From contig JAVERC010000036.1 of NCBI GenBank assembly GCA_034007295.1, positions 1 to 36,306 on the forward strand: a DNA stretch of 36,306 nucleotides. The letters run 5' to 3'. The notes under the pieces were generated by a model. That model did no database searches. It had not been told where the DNA came from and saw nothing but the letters and a program-made list of their open reading frames with translations. Within the stretch, counting starts at the first letter, position 1, and the number at the start of each line of letters is the position of its first letter. A program made the translations under genes and the position numbers. The stretch comes from JACKCP01 sp034007295. GTDB taxonomy: Bacteria; Desulfobacterota; Desulfobacteria; Desulfobacterales; JACKCP01. Below are positions 15,725 to 24,554 of the stretch, one piece after another.

Positions 15725-18061
15725 ATGAGTTTGGATAATTATTTTATAATAAAAGGCGAGGATGAATCAGGATTAAGACTTGAATCCCGTGTCCTTGAAG
15801 AAAATATACAAAATGCTGTTGAAGCAGGCAAAAGAAATTTAAGAGTTTATGCATCAGGACAGCATGCAATAGGCGGAAGGCTCTGGAAGGCAGGTTCTGA
15901 AAAGATAAATGTTCAGATTTTTGGAAGCAGCGGCCAAAGAGTAGGATGTTTTGGTTTTCCAAATACATATATTGAGGTAAACGGCCCTGCATCAGACGAT
16001 GTAGGCTGGCTCAACGCAGGAGCTGAAATTGTTGTAAAGGGAAATGCAGGAAACGGGGTATGCAATGCCATGGCTCAGGGAAAAGTCATGATAGCCGGAA
16101 ATATAGGCTCAAGAGGCATGACAATGACAAAGCATAACCCAAGATTTGAACCCCCTGAACTCTGGGTGTTAGGTTCCACAGGAGATTATTTCGGTGAATT
16201 TATGGCAGGAGGAAAAGCTGTAATCTGCGGTTATAATCCTGGCGATAAAGAAAATATTCTTGGTTATCGTCCACTTGTTGGAATGGTTGGTGGAAAGGTT
16301 TTTTTCAGGGGAAAAATCAAAGGTTATTCAAGTGCTGATGCAAAACTTAGAAATATTAATGATAAGGAATGGGAATGGCTTGAATTAAATTTAAAAAATT
16401 TTTTAGAAAAAATTGATAAAAAAGAAATTTTAAATGAGCTTTTAAAAAAAGAAGACTGGCAGCTTATTGAAGCAAAATCTCCAGGAGAAAAGAAAAACGG
16501 TAAAAGACGTTCAATGAAGCATTTTATTGAGCATGTCTGGGATAAAGAGCTTGGAAAAGGCGGTCTTATTGGAGACCTTGAAGAAGTTGACAGAACTCCG
16601 GTTCCTGTTATTGCAACAGGACAATGGAGAAGATTTGTTCCTTTGTGGGAAAACAAAAAATATATGGCTCCGTGTCAGGGAGCGTGTCCATCCGGGATTC
16701 CTGTTCAGGAAAGATGGAGGCTTATTCGTGAGGGAAAAATGGATGAGGCTGTTGAACTTGCCCTGGATTATACACCTTTTCCTGCTGCTGTATGCGGATA
16801 TCTTTGTCCAAATCTTTGCATGGATGCCTGTACAAAAAAAATAAATTCTCTTCCTGCTGTAGATATAAAAGAGCTTGGAAAAGCTTCAATTGGTGCTGAA
16901 ACACCAGTTTGTGAGCTTAAGGATGATTATAAAAAAATTGCAGTAATCGGAGGAGGTCCCGGAGGAATTTCAGCTGCATGGCAGCTTAGAATGAAAGGTC
17001 ATGATGCTGTTATTTTTGACATTGAAAAAGAGCTTGGAGGAAAAATTTCATCTGTAATTCCAAACTCAAGAATACCAAAGGATATACTTGATGCTGAACT
17101 TTTAAGAATAAAAAAACTTATTCCCCATGTTCAGATGGAAAAAAGAATAGATAAAAATACTTTTGAAGATTTAAAAAATAATTACGATTATGTAATAATT
17201 GCAACAGGTACTGTAAAACCAAGAATCCCTTTAGTAAAGGGAAATGAAAGAATTGTATCTTCACTTGAATTTTTAAGAAATGCAAAAAATGAAAAAATTA
17301 ACCCTTTTAAAAATATAGTGGTTATAGGCGGTGGAAATGTAGGCTGTGACGTTGCAACAGAGGCAAAAAGGCTTGGTGCTTCAAATATTACAATTATTGA
17401 TATTCAAAAGCCTGCTGCATTTGGAGTTGAAAGAGAAGATGCTGAAAAAGCAGGTGCAGTTTTTAAATGGCCTTGTTTTACAAAGGAAGTTACCAAAAAA
17501 GGAATTTTACTTGAAAGCGGTGAATTTTTAGATGCAGATATGGTTGTTGCAGCAATTGGAGATGAAACTGACCTTTCATTTCTGCCTGAAAATATTGAAA
17601 CAGAAAAAGGTTTAATTAAAACTGATAAATTTGGAAGAACATCTGATTTTTTTGTTTTTGCAGCAGGAGATGTTGTAAAACCAGGACTTTTAACAGATGC
17701 AATAGGAGCAGCAAGAAAAGCAGTTGAAGCAATAGATTCAGACTGTCTTGGAATTGACCCTGAAGAAGATATAAGAGAGGTAATTGATACTTCAAGGGTT
17801 TCTCTTGCATATTTTGACCCCAGAAAAACAGGATATTCAGGGGTAAAAGACTGCGGAGACCAGTGTGCATCCTGTGGAACATGCAGGGATTGTTCAATTT
17901 GCGTTACTATTTGTCCAAGGGGAGCCATTTCAAGGATTGATAAAGGAGATAACTCTTTTGAATACATTGCTGACCCGGATAAATGCATAGGATGCGGATT
18001 TTGTGCAGAAGCATGTCCATGCGGAATCTGGGTTATGGCTCCAAATACATCCTTAAGCTGA
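15725..18061 (+). CDS. GXGXG-domain / GltD-like NAD(P)H oxidoreductase fusion with C-terminal ferredoxins
   Basis: The 778-residue fusion starts with a GXGXG beta-helix domain (about 30-230; GGRLWKAG, DDVGWLNAGAEIVVKGNAGNGVCNAMAQG), normally the third part of a GltB large subunit. After a linker comes a GltD-like domain: N-terminal Fe-S motif CQGACPSGIPV...CGYLCPNLCMDAC (about 317-368), FAD site IAVIGGGPGGISAAWQL (about 403-419) and NAD(P) site IVVIGGGNVGCDVATEA (about 531-547). The C-terminus has a Cys-rich 4Fe-4S pair, CGTCRDCSICVTICPRGA and CIGCGFCAEACPCG. It would pass electrons from NAD(P)H, or a ferredoxin, to the FMN subunit encoded just upstream. The fusion joins pieces of alpha and beta subunits in one chain. 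A hairpin ends the operon. Confidence 0.92.
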   Translation: MSLDNYFIIKGEDESGLRLESRVLEENIQNAVEAGKRNLRVYASGQHAIGGRLWKAGSEKINVQIFGSSGQRVGCFGFPNTYIEVNGPASDDVGWLNAGAEIVVKGNAGNGVCNAMAQGKVMIAGNIGSRGMTMTKHNPRFEPPELWVLGSTGDYFGEFMAGGKAVICGYNPGDKENILGYRPLVGMVGGKVFFRGKIKGYSSADAKLRNINDKEWEWLELNLKNFLEKIDKKEILNELLKKEDWQLIEAKSPGEKKNGKRRSMKHFIEHVWDKELGKGGLIGDLEEVDRTPVPVIATGQWRRFVPLWENKKYMAPCQGACPSGIPVQERWRLIREGKMDEAVELALDYTPFPAAVCGYLCPNLCMDACTKKINSLPAVDIKELGKASIGAETPVCELKDDYKKIAVIGGGPGGISAAWQLRMKGHDAVIFDIEKELGGKISSVIPNSRIPKDILDAELLRIKKLIPHVQMEKRIDKNTFEDLKNNYDYVIIATGTVKPRIPLVKGNERIVSSLEFLRNAKNEKINPFKNIVVIGGGNVGCDVATEAKRLGASNITIIDIQKPAAFGVEREDAEKAGAVFKWPCFTKEVTKKGILLESGEFLDADMVVAAIGDETDLSFLPENIETEKGLIKTDKFGRTSDFFVFAAGDVVKPGLLTDAIGAARKAVEAIDSDCLGIDPEEDIREVIDTSRVSLAYFDPRKTGYSGVKDCGDQCASCGTCRDCSICVTICPRGAISRIDKGDNSFEYIADPDKCIGCGFCAEACPCGIWVMAPNTSLS

Positions 18062-18096
18062 CTTTTAAAAAATTTAGTTATAATTTCTTGATTAAA

Positions 18097-18124
18097 CTCC
18101 GGCAGATTTAAGTTTCTGCCGGAG
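18097..18124 (+). terminator. Hairpin terminator after the glutamate synthase operon
   Basis: CTCCGGCAGA (18097-18106) pairs perfectly with TCTGCCGGAG (18115-18124) around an 8-nt loop. The T run is offset by about 10 nt (ATTCTTTTTT), so termination may be imperfect. Confidence 0.75.
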
Positions 18125-18230
18125 CCAATAAATTCTTTTTTAAGAAATTATTTTTTGTTATAATTTTTTAATCGAATTAAGATTTATTCCTTTCTTTTTT
18201 TCTTACCTTTTTCCCATTCAGGAGGTTTTC

Positions 18231-19031
18231 ATGAAAACGCTTGATATGTCAGATATCAAATCCTACAAAAATATGACAAAAAACATTGAAACAAGAAAAA
18301 TAGGAGATAAAAAGGTTTTATGGCCAAATCTTGAAAATCATCCCCTTGATTCAAGATTTTGTGCACGATTTGTTTCAGAAAACGACTTTGAAAAAGCAGC
18401 TCTTTTATGGAAAAAATCATATCCTGAGCTTTACGGCTCATCAAAGCAGTATTCATGGGTTTTTTACCCCGAAGAATATAAGGACAAAGTTCTTTTAAAG
18501 GAAAATTTTGATTCAGATTCAAAGTCAAAACAGTTTTGCATGGTAATTGTAATTGATATGGAAAATAACAATGAATTTGCAGGAGCAGCACTTTACAAAA
18601 AAGACGATGAAAATCTTCAGATAGAATTTTCCATTGGCGGAATTCATCCTGATTACAGAAAAGGCAGTGCAGGAGATAAGCTTGTTCCAATGGTTCTTTA
18701 TTATCTTAAAGATATTGAAGATTATTCAGGAGCAGAATATTTGTCTGCTTTTTGTGAAACCTGGCATGATATTTCCCAGTATTTGTGTTTAAAAGTATGG
18801 GGATGGAAGCTTGCAGGGATTTTTCCTGGCCAGTTTACAAGATGGAGTCATGATCAGGAAGAATACAGAGGATGCACAATTCATTTTTATAAACTTATCA
18901 ATGGTGCCGAAAACATTACAACACTTCCAAAAGACTGGCATCTTCTTCCTGAAATTGAATCTTTATGGCAAAATCTTGAAAAAATTAATTCTAGTTCAAG
19001 GGATTTTATTAAAACTCTTAAGATTCAATAA
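18231..19031 (+). CDS. GNAT-fold acetyltransferase-like protein
   Basis: A 266-residue protein with AGGAGG ideally placed before the ATG. The central part reads like a GNAT N-acyltransferase: a CMVIVIDMENNNEFAGAALYKK beta strand pair, then IEFSIGGIHPDYRKGSAGDKLVPMVLYYL, where HPDYRKGSAGDKL resembles the acetyl-CoA pyrophosphate-binding motif (Q/RxxGxG/A). A cysteine/histidine-rich segment, FCETWHDISQYLCLKVWGWKLAG, follows. The N-terminal 60 residues are not recognisable. There is no TM segment. It follows the glutamate synthase operon after a hairpin, so any link to it is uncertain. The acceptor substrate is unknown; GNAT assignment is by motif only. Confidence 0.6.
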   Translation: MKTLDMSDIKSYKNMTKNIETRKIGDKKVLWPNLENHPLDSRFCARFVSENDFEKAALLWKKSYPELYGSSKQYSWVFYPEEYKDKVLLKENFDSDSKSKQFCMVIVIDMENNNEFAGAALYKKDDENLQIEFSIGGIHPDYRKGSAGDKLVPMVLYYLKDIEDYSGAEYLSAFCETWHDISQYLCLKVWGWKLAGIFPGQFTRWSHDQEEYRGCTIHFYKLINGAENITTLPKDWHLLPEIESLWQNLEKINSSSRDFIKTLKIQ

Positions 19032-19052
19032 AATTCAAAGCATATAGTTTTG

Positions 19053-19188
19053 CACCTGAAATAAAACGGTCTTTTTTGTTCATTTATGACTTAGATTTAG
19101 AATTTGACCTTGTATATACAGCAAACTTGAAAATCGCTCAATTTAGGTTTTCATCTTTTTTAACTTAAAAAACTTGTTTTCGGCCAAT
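19053..19188 (+). repeat. Palindromic intergenic repeat, copy 4 (hybrid)
   Basis: The ends match copy 1: AAAACGGTCTTTTTTGTTCATTT on the left and TTTTCGGCCAAT on the right. The centre is replaced by CAGCAAACTTGAAAATCGCT and following bases (19119-19150), which is the arm of the 3953-4155 element. It lies between two convergent genes, so two repeat modules appear combined here. Confidence 0.7.
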
Positions 19189-19219
19189 TATTGTTTGAGC
19201 TGTTAATTTATATTTAATT

Positions 19220-21127
19220 TTATTCTGATTTATAAAATTTATTATTTTTTATACTTTGATAAATTGACTGATCAATTGCAAAAAAGGTTTCCTTTAAAAA
19301 ATTGATTTGATTTTTGTCCTGTAAATCAGTTTCAATTATTTTATTTCCTGCAATGTCAATTTTGCCTTGATCTGTTAAAAAGGTGATAAGTCCTCCGTTA
19401 TTTAAAAAAGCAAATCTTTTGTCTGATTTTTTCATAAGAGATTTTCCAATACCTGCAAATGATGAATTTGAGCCTGTAATGTCAAGTATTGTAGGTATTA
19501 TATCAACCTGGGATCCTAGTTTATCTGAGATTTCAGGTTTTATTATATATGGAGCATAAATAAGCAGGGGAATTTTAAATTTGTCATCAAGTGTATTTTC
19601 CTGGAATTTGCCAATTGCATGATCTGCTGTAATTATAAAAATTGTATTTTTAAACCAATCGGTTTTTTTTGCTTTTTCAAAGAAAACTCCAAGGGAATAA
19701 TCACTGTAAAAAAGTGTGTTTAAATATCCGTTTAGTCCATATGATTGGTGGGGATATTTTTCAAATTTTTTATGGGGAAGAATATATTTTTCATGGGTTG
19801 TTCCTGTAAAAACAAATGAAAAAAAAGGCTTTTTGGATGAGTCAAGGTTATGGAATAAAAAATCAAGAGTATCATAATCCCAGCCAAAATTTGGAGTTTC
19901 ATCTGTTTCATAATCAAATACAACAGGAATGTCTTCCATTCCGTAAAATTCTTTAAATCCAAGAGCCTTTGCTATTGATGAAACTCTGAAAGATCTTCTT
20001 TTAGAAGACTGGACTGCAATTGAATTGTAGCCTTTTGAATTAAAATATTTTGCAGGCCTGAATATGTTTGAAATTTCAAGGCCTTTGCCAAGATATGGCA
20101 GCCCATGAATTTGCGGTATGGACACAAGGGTTGAGGTAATTCCAAAAATGCTTCTTTGCCCGTTTGCATAAAAGTTTTTAAATACAAGTGATTCATTAAA
20201 AATTTTGTCAATATTTGGAGTTACTTTGTAATTTTTTCCTGAAAAAGAATCAATAAATTTGCATGTCCAGCTTTCAAGAAGAATTATTGCTATATTGTAT
20301 TTTTTTTCTTCCATTGAATTTACAAGTTTATATTTTTTTGTAAGCGGATAGTTCTTATCAGGAATATATTCATAATCTTCAAGTATAAATTCTGATGCTT
20401 TTTCAAAAGCAATTTTTTCATTCATATGCTGTTTTGAAGATGGCTTGTATGCTCTTGATGAATGATAGGCCGTAAAAACTCCGTTTAAAACAAGATTCCC
20501 GTATTGATTGGAACCTTTAGAAAAAGCATCAATTATATTTATTGGCCTGCCGTCAGGGGTTCCTCTTATCAGGAAGATAGAAACAAATATAAAAATAATG
20601 GTTGCTGTGATGAAAGAAACCATATTTGTTTTTTGTTTTTTTCCGTTGAGGTTATGATTTGTCCACTGGAATAATTTTTTGATTGAATAATAATTTATAG
20701 AAAGCAGAACAAAAATCATAAAATAAAATAAGTAGTTACCTTTTATGTAATTAACGAAAAAAAACAAATCATTACTCATAAGAATTATTTCGTCTGAAAT
20801 ATGTCTTTTTACATTTTCAAAAAATAAAATATCTGCAGTAAGAATAAAAAAATAAATATTAAATAATAAAATCAGAAAAATAAGTAAAATTTTATAATAA
20901 ACAGTTTTTTTGACAGGAAATAGTATGAACAATAAAAATATTCCTGAGAATGTGAAAAGAATTGAAATATCAAACCTTATTCCGTCGAGAAAAGCTATAA
21001 TTGTATGGAAGGAATCGAGATTGTCATACAGATCAAAATGATAAATATAACTTGCAACTCTGAATATTGAAAACATTAAAATTTGTAAGAGTACTAAAAA
21101 AAAAATTAATTTCAGTTTTATTTTCAT
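19220..21127 (-). CDS. LtaS/MdoB-family membrane sulfatase-fold phosphotransferase
   Basis: I chose ATG 21127 (MKIKLKLIFFLV), giving 635 residues; the TTG further upstream has no ribosome binding site. The N-terminal 210 residues contain about five TM helices. A periplasmic sulfatase-like domain (PF00884) follows, with NIAIILLESWTCKFI (metal-binding Glu), FYANGQRSIFGITSTL (likely Ser nucleophile in the NGxRS/T motif), FVFTGTTHEKY and FIITADHAIGKF (the Asp-His metal pair). The family transfers phosphoglycerol or phosphoethanolamine to lipids, teichoic acids or periplasmic glucans (LtaS, OpgB, EptA groups). In a Gram-negative-looking context, cell-envelope glycan or lipid decoration is likely. 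Divergent from the MFS gene. Confidence 0.88.
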   Translation of the reverse strand: MKIKLKLIFFLVLLQILMFSIFRVASYIYHFDLYDNLDSFHTIIAFLDGIRFDISILFTFSGIFLLFILFPVKKTVYYKILLIFLILLFNIYFFILTADILFFENVKRHISDEIILMSNDLFFFVNYIKGNYLFYFMIFVLLSINYYSIKKLFQWTNHNLNGKKQKTNMVSFITATIIFIFVSIFLIRGTPDGRPINIIDAFSKGSNQYGNLVLNGVFTAYHSSRAYKPSSKQHMNEKIAFEKASEFILEDYEYIPDKNYPLTKKYKLVNSMEEKKYNIAIILLESWTCKFIDSFSGKNYKVTPNIDKIFNESLVFKNFYANGQRSIFGITSTLVSIPQIHGLPYLGKGLEISNIFRPAKYFNSKGYNSIAVQSSKRRSFRVSSIAKALGFKEFYGMEDIPVVFDYETDETPNFGWDYDTLDFLFHNLDSSKKPFFSFVFTGTTHEKYILPHKKFEKYPHQSYGLNGYLNTLFYSDYSLGVFFEKAKKTDWFKNTIFIITADHAIGKFQENTLDDKFKIPLLIYAPYIIKPEISDKLGSQVDIIPTILDITGSNSSFAGIGKSLMKKSDKRFAFLNNGGLITFLTDQGKIDIAGNKIIETDLQDKNQINFLKETFFAIDQSIYQSIKNNKFYKSE

Positions 21128-21250
21128 ATTATTTCTTTGTTTTATAAAAATCAAAATACCATTTAAAGATTCAGACTCTCACTACAACAACATAAGTGGT
21201 TTTTCCAGATAAAAAATGTTAAAAGTTTTTAAAAAAAAATGGAGGGGCAT

Positions 21251-22627
21251 TTGTCAGATAAAAAATCAGACCCAAAAACAACTCTTTTTATAGTATCTAT
21301 AGTACAGTTTTTTACTCCATATATGATGTCAGCAGTTAGTATTGCCCTTCCTACAATTGGAAGGGAATTTAGTGCCTCGGCTTTTGAGCTTGGACTTGTT
21401 GAAACAGCCTATATCCTTGGATTATCCCTTTTTCTTGTCCCTGTTGGAAGGATGGCCGACATCAAAGGAAGAAAAAAAGTTTATATACTTGGAATTTTTC
21501 TTTTTACAATAACAACTCTTGTTATTCCTTTTTCCAGCTCCATGAAATTTTTTATTATTGCAAGATTTTTCCAAGGGGCAGGAGCTGCTCTTATTGTTTC
21601 AACAAGTGTTGCAATTTTAACTTCAGTTTTTCCATCAGATAAAAGAGGAAAGGCAATGGGCATAATAGTTGCCTGTGTGTATTCAGGCCTTTCCTTGGGG
21701 CCTGTATTGGGCGGTCTTTTTGTAACTTATATTGATTGGAGACTTGTTTTTATTGCTGTAATCCCTTTTCAGCTTACAGCTTTGTATCTTAGTTTTTTTA
21801 AGCTAAAAGGCGAATGGATAGAAGCTGAAAATCAAAAATTTGACTGGATCGGGAGCTTAATTTATATGTTTTCACTTTTTGCACTTATTTTTGGTGCTGC
21901 AAGAATTGAAACTCAAATCTGGGGTATTTATGTATTTATTTTGGGGCTATGTGGACTTGTTTTGTTCTTTGTCTTTGAATCATTTTTAAACTCGCCAGTG
22001 CTTAATGTTTCACTTTTAAAAAATAACAGGGTTTTTGCATTAAGCAATCTTGCAACAATGATAAATTATGCGTCATCATTTGGAGCTACTTTTTTATTTT
22101 CTCTTTATCTTCAAGAAATAAAAATCTTTTCACCAAGGGACGCAGGTTTTGTTTTAATAATTCAACCTCTTATTCAGGCTGTTTTGTCGCCTTATGCAGG
22201 AAAGCTTTCTGATAGATTCTCATCTTCTAAAATTGCAACAATTGGAATGTCAGTCTGTGCTTTTGCACTTTTTTTATGTTCATTTATAAATGAATCAACA
22301 TCTGTAATAAATATTTATGCGGTTCTTGTTTTAATGGGAACTGGTTTTTCAATCTTTTCATCTCCAAATATGAATGCTGTAATGAGCAGTGTAGAATCAA
22401 AATATTATGGATTTGCAGCAAGCCTTGTTGCAACAATGAGAACATTTGGGATGCTTGTAAGTATGACTTTGATTACCTTTTTTTTCTCTATTCTTATGAA
22501 AACATCTGAAGTGTCCTATGAAACAAGGGGGATATTTATGATGAGTATGAAAACTTGTTTTATTGTTTTTTCAGTTTTAAGTGTTTTAGGAATTTTTTGT
22601 TCTCTTGGCAGAATTTCAAAACAATAA
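21251..22627 (+). CDS. MFS drug-type transporter, 14 TM (DHA2-like)
   Basis: The best start is TTG at 21251, because GGAGG at 21241-21245 fits as its ribosome binding site; the ATG at 21239 would place that site inside the gene. The 458-residue product has 14 hydrophobic helices by my count. The motif-A variant GRMADIKGRKK follows helix 2, RFFQGAGAALI marks helix 4, and GIIVACVYSGLSLGPVLGGLF is a motif-C-like antiporter segment in helix 5. These place it in the DHA2 family of proton antiporters. Substrate unknown; such proteins export drugs or metabolites. The glycan locus begins 167 bp downstream on the same strand, but a transport role for that pathway is only positional speculation. Confidence 0.9.
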   Translation: MSDKKSDPKTTLFIVSIVQFFTPYMMSAVSIALPTIGREFSASAFELGLVETAYILGLSLFLVPVGRMADIKGRKKVYILGIFLFTITTLVIPFSSSMKFFIIARFFQGAGAALIVSTSVAILTSVFPSDKRGKAMGIIVACVYSGLSLGPVLGGLFVTYIDWRLVFIAVIPFQLTALYLSFFKLKGEWIEAENQKFDWIGSLIYMFSLFALIFGAARIETQIWGIYVFILGLCGLVLFFVFESFLNSPVLNVSLLKNNRVFALSNLATMINYASSFGATFLFSLYLQEIKIFSPRDAGFVLIIQPLIQAVLSPYAGKLSDRFSSSKIATIGMSVCAFALFLCSFINESTSVINIYAVLVLMGTGFSIFSSPNMNAVMSSVESKYYGFAASLVATMRTFGMLVSMTLITFFFSILMKTSEVSYETRGIFMMSMKTCFIVFSVLSVLGIFCSLGRISKQ

Positions 22628-22647
22628 AATTTAACAAAATATATATT

Positions 22648-22772
22648 ATGAAGAAACAAAAGATTTGGGAGGAAATAAAAAATGCAGTATATTAGAGATT
22701 TAGAAAAATAGAATGAAAAAGAAAATATTAAAAAAAATTATAAGATATCCCGATATAAAATCCATTAAATAA
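22648..22772 (+). other. Mini-ORF remnants between the MFS gene and neuB
   Basis: The gap holds short translatable strings: MQYIRDLEK (22682-22711), preceded by a strong GGGAGGA site, and MKKKILKKIIRYPDIKSIK (22713-22772), starting 1 nt after the first stop codon. Neither is a recognisable protein. They could be eroded gene ends left by recombination at the edge of the glycan locus, leader peptides, or chance ORFs in AT-rich DNA. Confidence 0.2.
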
Positions 22773-22794
22773 ATTTAAAACCGGAATCCTGATC

Positions 22795-23832
22795 ATGGCA
22801 GATGAAAAAAAAACAAAAGTTTTTATAATTGCAGAGGCCGGAGTAAACCATAACGGAAATATTGAAACAGCAAAAAAAATGATAGACGAAGCCTCAGTTG
22901 CCGGAGCAGATGCAGTAAAATTCCAGGCTTTTAAGGCTGACAAGCTTGTTTCAAAAAACGCTGATATGGCTGATTATCAGAAAAAAAACCTGAATAAAAA
23001 TAATACTACCCAGTATGAAATGCTTAAAAAACTTGAATTCGGTGAAAAGGAATTTGTTGAACTAAGTAATTATTGCCGTGAAAAAAAAATAAAATTCATG
23101 GCAAGTCCCTTTGACAATGAATCAATAGATTTTCTTGCACAAATTGAGGCTTTTCCATTAAAAATTCCATCAGGTGAAATAGTTAGTTATCCTTATCTTG
23201 AAAAAATTGGAAAACTAAATAAAGAAGTCATTCTTTCCACAGGTATGAGTAATCTTGGAGAAATTGAAGCGGCTTTAAGTCTTTTAACAGCTTCTGGAAC
23301 AGATATTTCAAAAATTACAGTTTTACATTGCAATACAGAATACCCCACACCTTTTGAAGATGTGAACCTTAAAGCAATGATTACAATAAAAAATGCATTT
23401 CCGGGAATAAAAGTCGGGTATTCAGATCATACCCTTGGAATTGAAATTCCCATTGCAGCAGCAGCTCTTGGGGCAGAGGTGATTGAAAAACATTTTACAC
23501 TTGATACTGATATGGAAGGGCCTGATCATAAGGCTTCGCTTACTCCTGAGTCGTTAAAGGAAATGGTGAGGTCGGTAAGAAATATTGAAGCTGCTTTTGG
23601 AGATGGGGTCAAGAAGCCTTCTGAATCTGAGAAAAAAAATATTAAAATTGCAAGAAAAAGCATTGTTGCAGCTGCTGATATTGAGAAGGGAGAAGTTTTC
23701 ACACCGGATAATCTTACGCTGAAAAGGCCGGGTACAGGGCTTGGCGGTATGCATTGGAACCAACTTCTCGGGTACAGGGCAAACAGAAAATACAAAAAGA
23801 ACGATTTTATTGATAAATTTATAATCGGGTGA
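22795..23832 (+). CDS. neuB: NeuB-family nonulosonic acid synthase
   Basis: The 345-residue enzyme has the NeuB TIM barrel, with IIAEAGVNHNGNIETAKKMID (residues 10-30), DAVKFQAF, FMASPFDNESIDFL, KIPSGEI, TGMSNLGEIEAAL, LHCNTEYPTP, VGYSDHTLG and EKHFTLDTDMEGPDHKASL. A C-terminal SAF/antifreeze-like domain (about 285-345; RKSIVAAADIEKGEVFTPDNL, KRPGTGLGG) is present. It condenses phosphoenolpyruvate with an N-acetylmannosamine-type sugar to a nine-carbon sialic-acid-like acid. The LegG-like and PtmE-like genes downstream favour a legionaminic-acid (LegI) role over Neu5Ac, but sequence cannot settle the substrate. It opens the glycan locus. The ribosome binding site is weak (CCGGAAT). Confidence 0.93.
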   Translation: MADEKKTKVFIIAEAGVNHNGNIETAKKMIDEASVAGADAVKFQAFKADKLVSKNADMADYQKKNLNKNNTTQYEMLKKLEFGEKEFVELSNYCREKKIKFMASPFDNESIDFLAQIEAFPLKIPSGEIVSYPYLEKIGKLNKEVILSTGMSNLGEIEAALSLLTASGTDISKITVLHCNTEYPTPFEDVNLKAMITIKNAFPGIKVGYSDHTLGIEIPIAAAALGAEVIEKHFTLDTDMEGPDHKASLTPESLKEMVRSVRNIEAAFGDGVKKPSESEKKNIKIARKSIVAAADIEKGEVFTPDNLTLKRPGTGLGGMHWNQLLGYRANRKYKKNDFIDKFIIG

Positions 23833-23847
23833 GGATATGAGGTTAAA

Positions 23848-24540
23848 ATGAGCAGATGCATAAAAAGCGAAGATATAGTTAAAAATTTTGAAAAATATGT
23901 GAGAAGACAGGATTTAGCAAGGTTTCTTGCAAGATACGAATTATTCAAAAAAATAATCGATATAAAGGGTTCAATAGTTGAATGCGGTGTTCATGAAGGG
24001 AGAGGGATTTTTTCATGGGCTAAACTGTCATCAAATCTTGAACCCTATGCCATTCATAGAAAAATCATTGGGTTTGATACCTTTGAAGGATTTCCATCAA
24101 TTGACGAACGGGACCTTAGTATTCAGATAGAAAATCCAAGGCTTAGAAAAGGCGGGTTTGAGGAGGATTATGATGTTTATTCAGAATGTCTTTCTCTGAC
24201 TGAAGAATATGATTCAAACAGATTTTTGAATCAGTTTGATAAAATTAAACTTATCAGGGGGGATGCATTAAAAACAATACCTGAGTTTGTTGAAAAAAAC
24301 AGGCATTTGACAATTTCACTTTTGTTTTTGGATTTTGATTTGTATGAACCGACAAAAGCGGCATTGAAATATCTTGCTCCGCTTGTGGTTAAAGGAGGAA
24401 TAATTGCATTTGATGAAGTCAACAATGAAAACTGGCCCGGTGAAAGTGAGGCTTTGAAAGAGTATTTTAATTACAATCTAAATCAGGTTGAACTAAAAAA
24501 ATTTTATTTTGATCCCAATATATCATACTACATTGTATAA
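23848..24540 (+). CDS. TylF/MycF-family O-methyltransferase
   Basis: The 230-residue protein matches the TylF family (PF05711) of macrocin/mycinamicin sugar O-methyltransferases: the SAM-binding SIVECGVHEGRGIFSWA (about residues 38-54), IIGFDTFEGFPS, RGDALKTIPEFV, the metal-ligand strand LLFLDFDLYEPTKAAL and the terminal-half FDEVNNENWPGESEAL. The family is Mg-dependent and methylates hydroxyls of deoxysugars. It starts 15 bp after neuB and 14 bp before the next methyltransferase, so it is part of the same operon. A role in methylating the flagellar nonulosonic acid or another glycan residue is inferred from context. Confidence 0.88.
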   Translation: MSRCIKSEDIVKNFEKYVRRQDLARFLARYELFKKIIDIKGSIVECGVHEGRGIFSWAKLSSNLEPYAIHRKIIGFDTFEGFPSIDERDLSIQIENPRLRKGGFEEDYDVYSECLSLTEEYDSNRFLNQFDKIKLIRGDALKTIPEFVEKNRHLTISLLFLDFDLYEPTKAALKYLAPLVVKGGIIAFDEVNNENWPGESEALKEYFNYNLNQVELKKFYFDPNISYYIV

Positions 24541-24554
24541 AAAGGGGATTTGTT

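Noticed and set aside
17404..17988. 194-residue open frame antisense to the GltD fusion
   Set aside because: It is antisense to clear FAD/NAD and ferredoxin coding sequence, and its composition mirrors the codon usage of the real gene.
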